NCBI RefSeq assembly: GCF_013623775.1
Contig: NZ_JABFAM010000014.1
Span: 1 to 64,000 of the forward strand
From: Rufibacter sp. XAAS-G3-1
GTDB lineage: Bacteria > Bacteroidota > Bacteroidia > Cytophagales > Hymenobacteraceae
Reading direction: 5' to 3'
Length of the DNA stretch: 64,000 bases
The notes beneath the pieces were generated by a model, which saw nothing but the letters and a program-made list of their open reading frames with translations, made no database searches and had not been told where the DNA came from. Positions 58,732 through 64,000 of the stretch are shown in pieces. A program made the position numbers and the translations under genes. Position 1 is the stretch's first letter, and each line of letters opens with the position of its first letter.

Positions 58732-58751
58732 AATACTTTTACAAAAGTATT
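58732..58751 (-). promoter_or_regulatory. Palindrome overlapping the -7 box of the TraB/GumN gene
   Basis: AATACTTTT and AAAAGTATT arms with a 2-base spacer form a 20 bp palindrome containing TACTTTTG (58742-58749 on the minus strand), a perfect TAnnTTTG -7 box. It lies 26 bp upstream of the start codon and suggests repressor control. Confidence 0.5.
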
Positions 58752-58923
58752 ACATTTTATGAGGCAACAACATGAATTTTATAAGAACCCTGTAGATTCA
58801 TATTAAATACTTCTTAAAATTTAATCTACTGGAAACAAAGCACTTACCTAACTAATAGCAAAATTTTAAAACCATAGCAGAAACTAAGAATAGTTATACT
58901 TTAAACTATATCAACCAGCCTTT

Positions 58924-60165
58924 ATGCAAATCACTACTTCCCCAGATGCCAAGAGTAAAATAGTAAACACCGCCGTGGTAGTCGCCGCGCTAGGGTACTT
59001 TGTAGACATCTATGACCTTGTGCTGTTTAGCATTGTCAGAATAGCCAGTCTGCGTGATTTGGGGGTGACCAGTCCCGCTGCTTTGCTGGACGAGGGAGTA
59101 CACCTGATTAACATGCAGATGGCCGGCATGCTGTTGGGGGGTATTTTCTGGGGCGTGCTGGGCGATAAACGGGGGCGTATCTCGGTGCTGTTTGGCTCCA
59201 TCTTCCTGTATTCGGCGGCCAATGTTGCCAACGGCTTCGTTCACAACCTGGAACTGTATGCCTGGCTGCGGTTTATAGCCGGGGTGGGTTTGGCCGGGGA
59301 GCTGGGGGCGGGGATTACGCTGGTCTCAGAAGTACTACCCAAGGAAAAGCGCGGGTACGGCACCACCATAGTGGCGTCTGTAGGGATTTCTGGGGCAATT
59401 TTGGCCGGGGTGATTGGCGAGTACTTTCATTGGCGCACCGCCTATTTTGTGGGAGGTGGTTTAGGCTTGCTCCTGTTACTGCTCCGCATTGGGGTCTATG
59501 AATCTGGCATGTTTGCGCGCACCCAGAAACAAGAGGTAGCGCGGGGCAATTTCCTGAGCCTTTTCACCAACAGGGCTCGGTTCCTGAAGTATGTGAAATG
59601 TATTCTGGTAGGGGTTCCTATCTGGTTTGTGATTGGCGTACTTATCACATTCTCTCCCGAGTTTGGCCAGGCGTTGGGCGTACCTGTTGCCATTTCAACC
59701 GCCAAGGCCATCGGCTTTTCCTATTTCGGGTTGAGTTTGGGAGACGTGGCCAGCGGCTTGCTCAGCCAAAAGCTGAAAAGCCGGAAACGCGCCGTAATAC
59801 TCTTCCTCTTTTTGCTCGCGCTCGCCATTACCCTTTACCTGGTAGCCCATGGCGCTAGTGAGACCTATTTCTATGCCCTATGCTGCGCCCTGGGGTTTGC
59901 CAGTGGCTATTGGGCCATGTTTGTGACCATAGCGGCAGAACAGTTTGGCACCAACATTAGAGCCACCGCTACCACCACCGTACCCAATTTTGTACGCGGG
60001 GCCGTCATACCATTCACCCTTACGTTTAGCGCCTACAAAGAAGAGTGGGGCTTGTTACTGACTGCCGGAGCCTTGGGGGCATTCGCCTTGCTCATTGCGC
60101 TAGTGGCTATCTTAACCTTACCGGAGAGCTATGGCAAAGACCTGGATTACCTGGAGGAATCATAA
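58924..60165 (+). CDS. MFS transporter
   Basis: A 413-aa protein with about 12 membrane helices. The loop 2-3 signature GVLGDKRGRISVLFG, the GYGTTIVASVGISGAILAGVIGEYFHWRTAYFVGG region in helices 4-5, and a second half with a weaker repeat of the loop motif place it in the major facilitator superfamily, with similarity in style to metabolite:H+ symporters. The substrate is unknown. It is a single gene ending at a bidirectional hairpin. Confidence 0.9.
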   Translation: MQITTSPDAKSKIVNTAVVVAALGYFVDIYDLVLFSIVRIASLRDLGVTSPAALLDEGVHLINMQMAGMLLGGIFWGVLGDKRGRISVLFGSIFLYSAANVANGFVHNLELYAWLRFIAGVGLAGELGAGITLVSEVLPKEKRGYGTTIVASVGISGAILAGVIGEYFHWRTAYFVGGGLGLLLLLLRIGVYESGMFARTQKQEVARGNFLSLFTNRARFLKYVKCILVGVPIWFVIGVLITFSPEFGQALGVPVAISTAKAIGFSYFGLSLGDVASGLLSQKLKSRKRAVILFLFLLALAITLYLVAHGASETYFYALCCALGFASGYWAMFVTIAAEQFGTNIRATATTTVPNFVRGAVIPFTLTFSAYKEEWGLLLTAGALGAFALLIALVAILTLPESYGKDLDYLEES

Positions 60166-60173
60166 GGTTTTAA

Positions 60174-60207
60174 TTTTCAGGCTCATTTTGGAAAATGAGC
60201 CTGAAAA
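60174..60207. terminator. Convergent hairpin-family terminator
   Basis: TTTTCAGGCTCATTTT and its exact complement with a 2-base centre, between the MFS gene and the convergent TonB-like gene. Confidence 0.85.
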
Positions 60208-60217
60208 CGGAATTAAT

Positions 60218-61024
60218 CTAGTCTACTTTTATCTTGTAAGGCACCGTATACTTCACTGGTACAGCTTCACCGTCTTGGGTTCCCGGTATCCAACGGGGCA
60301 TAGCTTCAAGCATTTGAACTGCATTTCTGGCCAGCGACTCATGGGTTGTTTTAACAACCTGAATATGCCCCACTTGTCCATCTCTCCCTACCACAAATGA
60401 TAGAATTATATGTCCGCTCTGTTTAGCTTTTTGCATGTCTTTGGGTATTCTCATGTTGTTGCCCAAAAACTGAAACATGGCTTTCTGTCCGCCGGGGAAC
60501 TCTGGCATTACCTCAAAAAGGTAATGGGGAACCGGCGCTCCATTTTCGTTGAAGCATTGCCCGTTAAGTAATTTCCCCTGCCTGTAAATGTCTTCTCGCT
60601 TTGGCTTTTGGTTGGAATGATATGACTTTGTCTCGCCGTCTAATTTACCTTTGTCGTAATTGGAAACCCATTTTTGTTGTCCACTCTCATACCAAGCCTC
60701 CTGCTTGCCATGCTGCAAGCCTTTTACAAACTCCGTTTTAGACTCTAACTGGCCATTTCTATACCATTTGGTTGAAAGGCCGTCTCTCACTGAATCTACT
60801 TTACTAAAGTGAGACTCTTGCCTCAATTCCCCCGTCATGAAAAAATCTTTTTGATATCCCCTTCCAGAAACTTGATCCGTTATCTGGGTGACACGGTAAA
60901 AGACAGCGTACCCCCTAGAAGTTTCATTAAAGTCCTTGTCTAAATAAGTGACCGAATCTGTTTGGCTGTAACCAACTGTCATAGCACATGCCCACATTAG
61001 CATGGAGAGTAAAACTTTGTTCAT
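60218..61024 (-). CDS. Energy transducer TonB-like protein with toxin-antitoxin YwqK-type repeats
   Basis: About 268 aa from MNKVLLSMLMWACAMTVGYSQ, a signal peptide; an 80-codon upstream extension overlaps the divergent DUF4286 gene and is rejected. Residues about 60-180 carry MORN-like/YwqK repeats (KWYRNGQLESKTEFVKGLQHGKQEAWYESGQQKW). Residues about 190-268 are a TonB C-terminal domain (ILSFVVGRDGQVGHIQVVKTTHESLARNAVQML, YTVPYKIKVD). With a cleavable signal rather than an anchor, it may be a secreted TonB-C protein rather than a true energy transducer. Confidence 0.85.
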   Translation of the reverse strand: MNKVLLSMLMWACAMTVGYSQTDSVTYLDKDFNETSRGYAVFYRVTQITDQVSGRGYQKDFFMTGELRQESHFSKVDSVRDGLSTKWYRNGQLESKTEFVKGLQHGKQEAWYESGQQKWVSNYDKGKLDGETKSYHSNQKPKREDIYRQGKLLNGQCFNENGAPVPHYLFEVMPEFPGGQKAMFQFLGNNMRIPKDMQKAKQSGHIILSFVVGRDGQVGHIQVVKTTHESLARNAVQMLEAMPRWIPGTQDGEAVPVKYTVPYKIKVD

Positions 61025-61115
61025 TGGGTATTTAATGAATGGGACGTGCGCCATCTGGGAAGGCACCTTTTTCGGGTTCTTATTTGTTATAGCAAGATAA
61101 GCAGTAATTTTGAGA

Positions 61116-61421
61116 ATGATTCTTTTCAACGAAACCGTAAACATAGACAACGCCGTGGCGGCTAATTGGCTGCAGTGGATGCAGGAAACCCATATTCCGG
61201 AGGTGATGGCAACCACCTTCTTCATTAAATTCCAAATCGCCAAAGTGATGGAGGAAGAAGACAACGGCGGCTCTACCTACGCCATCCAGTACTACGCCCG
61301 CCACATGGATGACCTGCTGGAGTATCACCGCGAGCATGACCAAGCCATGCAGGCCAAAATGCAGGCCAAATACCCCGGTCAGTTTGTGGCCTTCAGAACC
61401 GTGCTGGAAGTAGTAGGCTAG
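61116..61421 (+). CDS. DUF4286 family protein
   Basis: About 101 aa from MILFNETVNIDNAVAANWL; a TTG two codons upstream is less likely. It shows the DUF4286 pattern (FNETVNIDNAVAANWLQWMQETHIPEVMATTFFIKFQIAKV, YYARHMDDLLEYHREHDQAMQAKMQAKYPGQFVAFRTVLEVV), a small cytoplasmic protein of unknown function found across Bacteroidota. It is divergent from the TonB-like gene (91 bp between starts). Confidence 0.9.
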   Translation: MILFNETVNIDNAVAANWLQWMQETHIPEVMATTFFIKFQIAKVMEEEDNGGSTYAIQYYARHMDDLLEYHREHDQAMQAKMQAKYPGQFVAFRTVLEVVG

Positions 61422-61509
61422 TTTAGTTTTCAGTTGCTGGTTGTCAGTTATCAGTTGAGGAATCGCTGCTTTCTTGACGACAGCTCTGTTTTTAGCCCAT
61501 ATTTATGAA

Positions 61510-61546
61510 AACGCCCTGAAACCAGAATTCGGTTTCAGGGCGTTTT
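61510..61546 (+). terminator. Intrinsic terminator after the DUF4286 gene
   Basis: AACGCCCTGAAACC and GGTTTCAGGGCGTT form a perfect stem with a 7-base loop and a T-run. It overlaps the right half of a degenerate hairpin-family copy starting near 61485. Confidence 0.85.
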
Positions 61547-61607
61547 TTGTTTGAAGTGCCCCAATAGGCAACCAGGTATTCTGTTTTCAACCATCACCCG
61601 TTAAGCT

Positions 61608-61930
61608 GGTTTGAGGCTGTTTACGCAAAAACAGCCTCAAAACGCCATGTGGTGGTTTCTGGTTGAAAGGGAGTTAAACCTGACCTTACGCCCTCCTGCC
61701 AGTGGTTCCCGGCGAGTCTGGAGACTCGCTTCATCCCCAGTCACAAGGCTGAAGTCCCGCGCCAGTTGGCTCTAAACCTGTGAGGTCTTCAAGACCTCAC
61801 AGGTTTTCGCGTTTTGTGTCTGCTTCCGCAACTCCGCTTGCTCCAAAGACCTCGTAGTGCGCGCAGCTCCTACGAGGGTCTCCGCCAAGGCCGTTTATAG
61901 CCCGTTTTCCGTAAACAGCCCCGGAACGCA
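61608..61930. repeat. Repeat array in the DUF4286-GNAT gap
   Basis: Hairpin copy (61610-61641, arms TTTGAGGCTGTTT), the GGTTCCCGGCGAGTCTGGAG element (about 61685-61770), an inverted AACCTGTGAGGTCT pair (61774-61805), an inverted GACCTCGTAGTG pair (61847-61881) and another hairpin copy (about 61891-61928). No gene is seen. Confidence 0.82.
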
Positions 61931-61972
61931 ACAAGACGTTTTTAGGCGGCTTTGTTTTTACAGCCGATAAAC

Positions 61973-62449
61973 TTAGAAGCGTTGTAATTCTTCCTGACTA
62001 AGATTGCAGTTGATCCACTCGGCATCCAGGTGGGCGCCAATGCTGCGGTAGAAGTTAATGGCGGGCTCGTTCCAGTCCAGCACCTGCCACTTCATGCGCT
62101 TGTAATTCTCTTCTTTGGCGGCCTTCGCTACGGCGTGGAACAGCAAACGGCCAATGCCTTGCCTACGGAGGCGCTCGGTGACCACAATATCCTCCAGAAA
62201 CAGCATCTTTCCTTTCCAGGTAGAATAGGCGGTATAGTACAGCGCGATGCCCACAATTCCCTCCTCCGCAGAATCGGCGACGAAGAACTCAAAGATGGGC
62301 TGTCCCCCGAACCCATCGTGGCGCATGTCTTCCAGGGTGTTGGTGACTTCATCGGGGGCTTTCTCGTACACGGCCAGTTCCACAATCAAGGCATGTACGC
62401 CCGGTAAATCGGCCTCGGTTCCTTTTCTAATTTTTATGGTTTGGCTCAT
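61973..62449 (-). CDS. GNAT family N-acetyltransferase (diamine-acetyltransferase-like)
   Basis: A 158-aa GNAT enzyme: IRKGTEADLPGVHALIVELAVYEKAPDEV at the start resembles SSAT/diamine acetyltransferases, VTERLRRQGIGRLLFHAVAKAA carries the acetyl-CoA Q/RxxGxG/A motif, and QVLDWNEPAINFYRSIGA ends the fold. It is likely to acetylate a polyamine or other amine in the cytoplasm; the substrate is not proven. Confidence 0.9.
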   Translation of the reverse strand: MSQTIKIRKGTEADLPGVHALIVELAVYEKAPDEVTNTLEDMRHDGFGGQPIFEFFVADSAEEGIVGIALYYTAYSTWKGKMLFLEDIVVTERLRRQGIGRLLFHAVAKAAKEENYKRMKWQVLDWNEPAINFYRSIGAHLDAEWINCNLSQEELQRF

Positions 62450-62683
62450 AGTAGGGGTTTAGCTTGGAGAGGAGAAGACAGATTGCCTTTGTTTGCTCGC
62501 GCTATTTCCTGCAAGTTATCCAACCGGAGCCGTGAATGAAAATCTTACTCTTTACTTCTCTGCACGGGCTATTTTCAGGGCTTTCTCCAGCAGTTCATTG
62601 CGCTGCCCTTTCTGCACGATATCTTCAAGCGTCGGGCATATTGCGATTCAGTTTAACGCCTCAGGTAGGCAGCAGGCACTGCG

Positions 62684-63235
62684 TTAGAAGCGTTTCCCTA
62701 TGCCAATGCCCACAGAGAACGTGTCATAGGCATGGAGGCGGTTGTCATAAAATACCGCAGGGGCAACATCCCAGTGGTCTTTCAACTCTACCTCGTATTC
62801 CAGGCCGCCTCGCAGCACAAATAGCCTTTCCCGTTCCTCTATCTCCGTGCCCAGGCCTGCCAACAGCACCAGCCCCTTCCAAGGCTTACAAAGGCCATCT
62901 ACGGTCAACAACACGGGCCGCTCCCGCTCCACAGAATGGTGTTCGCCTTGCTTCACCTCAAAATTTATAAGTTCCAGGTCATTATGCGAGCCAATGCCCC
63001 AGGTGGGGTTAAACCAATATTCCACATCAAATCCTATGGAGGGTATGCTGATGAACTCTTTCCCATTCTGGGTATGGGTGCCTATATGGGTGTGGTACAG
63101 AACAACGCTTACCCGGGCATGTTTGAATTGGTGCTCCTCAACTTTTCCCTCAGAGGCAGTGGTATGGGAAACCGTCTGGCTGTAAACCGGGCAGGCGAAG
63201 GCAAATAACAGAATAAAAACCTTTATCAATTTCAT
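62684..63235 (-). CDS. Secreted outer-membrane-like protein of unknown function
   Basis: A 183-aa exported protein (signal FILLFAFACPVYSQ). The mature part has beta-strand periodicity (VSVVLYHTHIGTHTQNGKEFISIPSIGFDVEYWFNPTWGIGSHNDL, ERLFVLRGGLEYEVELKDHWDVAPAVFYDN) and ends SVGIGIGKRF, a BAM-like C-terminus, so a small beta-barrel is likely. No family is recognised. The 234 bp beyond its stop codon contain no convincing gene. Confidence 0.75.
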   Translation of the reverse strand: MKLIKVFILLFAFACPVYSQTVSHTTASEGKVEEHQFKHARVSVVLYHTHIGTHTQNGKEFISIPSIGFDVEYWFNPTWGIGSHNDLELINFEVKQGEHHSVERERPVLLTVDGLCKPWKGLVLLAGLGTEIEERERLFVLRGGLEYEVELKDHWDVAPAVFYDNRLHAYDTFSVGIGIGKRF

Positions 63236-63301
63236 AATAAAAACAAGTATATCTTAAATGGAAACAGGAACTGGTGCAACGATTGATTTAAGCGGCACGC
63301 T

Positions 63302-64000
63302 TTAACTGGTGATGGCCTGGAACGCGACCGCGCTTCTCCATTTCTTCCGGATGTTCACCATGGCCCGCCGGTTTACCATGCCAAAGCGGAACAGCAGCAC
63401 GAACAGCACGATACCGCCACCGGCCAGTACCACCCAGCCCAGCATCTCCTGCGCCGTGAGCAGAATGGCCTGGGCCGTGGCCGACCCGTAGAGGCCTAAC
63501 ACCCCGGAGCCTAGAAACCTGGCCACCACGTTCGGGTTCAGGGCATCCATGTTCTGGGCCAATTGTTGCAGGTTGTCTATCTGGCCGTGGTACATGCCAC
63601 AGGACATCACCGCTGAGAAAAAAGCCGGGCCTATGAACGAGCGGACGATAATTAGGAACGTGGAGGCCGCAAACATCTCCAGCATCTGCAGTTTATCTGA
63701 GGCATAGAGGCCCAGGGAGGCAAAGAGGATCACCATGCCCACCCCCTTCAGCGCCGAGGCCAGGTAGAAGTCCTGCACGCCCGCGCCCGGGTGTACGTTC
63801 ATATACATAACCATGTGCGCCAGAATGTAGGCGAAGAAACCCACCAGCACCATCTGCTTAAAGCTCCACTCGTATTTGTTAGCAAAAAACATAAAAACGC
63901 CTCCTACGATTATCCCCGGAATCATCCATAGGTTTATCTGCGCGTTGGTCATGGGGTTGAATTTAAGGATGCCTACCGTGAGGGCGCTCTGGATGGAACC
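63302..64000 (-). CDS. MFS transporter (EmrB/DHA2-like), truncated by the window edge
   Basis: A C-terminal part of at least 233 aa. The frame stays open from the ATG at 63952 through the last base, so the real start lies outside. Six to seven membrane helices are visible (for example LWMIPGIIVGGVFMFFA, MVLVGFFAYILAHMVMYM, MLGWVVLAGGGIVLFVLLFRFGM), in the style of 14-helix DHA2 family exporters. The substrate cannot be inferred from this part. Confidence 0.75.
   Translation of the reverse strand, partial: GSIQSALTVGILKFNPMTNAQINLWMIPGIIVGGVFMFFANKYEWSFKQMVLVGFFAYILAHMVMYMNVHPGAGVQDFYLASALKGVGMVILFASLGLYASDKLQMLEMFAASTFLIIVRSFIGPAFFSAVMSCGMYHGQIDNLQQLAQNMDALNPNVVARFLGSGVLGLYGSATAQAILLTAQEMLGWVVLAGGGIVLFVLLFRFGMVNRRAMVNIRKKWRSAVAFQAITS

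Noticed and set aside
62536-62970. 144-codon plus-strand frame near the right end
   Set aside because: Half of it is antisense to the exported protein gene and the composition is unlike neighbouring genes.

Overview
This 64 kb window is chromosomal DNA of a Bacteroidota bacterium. The best fit is the Cytophagales family Hymenobacteraceae (Rufibacter/Pontibacter-like), which is an inference. The support is moderately high GC, TAnnTTTG-type -7 boxes, weak Shine-Dalgarno sequences, some TTG/GTG starts, and typical families: OmpP1/FadL plus SGNH lipoprotein, paired M16 peptidases, TldD/TldE, DUF4286, DUF4097 and a TonB receptor with a small lipoprotein. I recognised no rRNA, tRNA, CRISPR array, prophage or transposase gene.

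Layout. 0-7 kb: RlpA-like protein, PfkB sugar kinase, NagA, then an ECF sigma / HEAT-repeat membrane protein / two DUF4097 proteins operon. 7-14 kb: small membrane protein with penicillin acylase, Spy-like protein, two M16 peptidases. 14.7-18.6 kb: DUF58, a DUF559 endonuclease-like gene, MoxR, DUF4159, and a DUF2442/DUF4160 pair. 18.7-23 kb: TldE and TldD with a four-helix-bundle gene lodged between them. 23.6-29.4 kb: M56/BlaI pair with three operator-like sites, secreted protein, ArfB-like hydrolase, a 1.1 kb repeat island, an outer-membrane protein. 29.8-37.5 kb: MBL-rhodanese protein, cyanophycinase, thioredoxin-reductase-like enzyme, FadL and SGNH lipoprotein, lipocalin-like lipoprotein. 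37.6-49 kb: DNA polymerase I, class II aldolase, LemA/TPM/TPM operon, nucleotidyltransferase, nitronate monooxygenase-like protein, DUF433/DUF5615 pair, Crp-like regulator, DODA-type dioxygenase. 49-64 kb: NamZ-like muramidase, zeta toxin with a 53-codon partner, HtpG, a His-rich/TonB receptor/lipoprotein locus, TraB/GumN protein, MFS permease, TonB-like protein, DUF4286, GNAT enzyme, unknown protein, and an MFS gene cut by the right edge.

The genes are mostly ordinary; the intergenic DNA is not. Almost every gap carries dispersed palindromic repeats from at least eight families: about 35-40 short hairpins (CGTTTTAGGCCTGTTTT plus its complement), a ~135 bp fold-back element (five copies, one internally deleted), ACTCAGGACT repeats, CCCCTTTGAAGGGG repeats, GGGCAACCACAAGGG repeats, a ~165 bp fold-back, a GGATCTTGTG inverted repeat, and AACCTGTGAGGTCT / GACCTCGTAGTG arrays.

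The most interesting observation is that two small genes, a four-helix-bundle gene between tldD and tldE and a DUF559 gene between moxR and a DUF58 gene, sit inside otherwise conserved operons and have C-terminal tails encoded by one of these repeat families. Gene-free inverted pairs of the ACTCAGGACT repeat occur elsewhere. This resembles the REP/RAYT relationship and may represent undescribed repeat-linked gene cassettes. The DUF559 gene also contains a perfect 62 bp palindrome.
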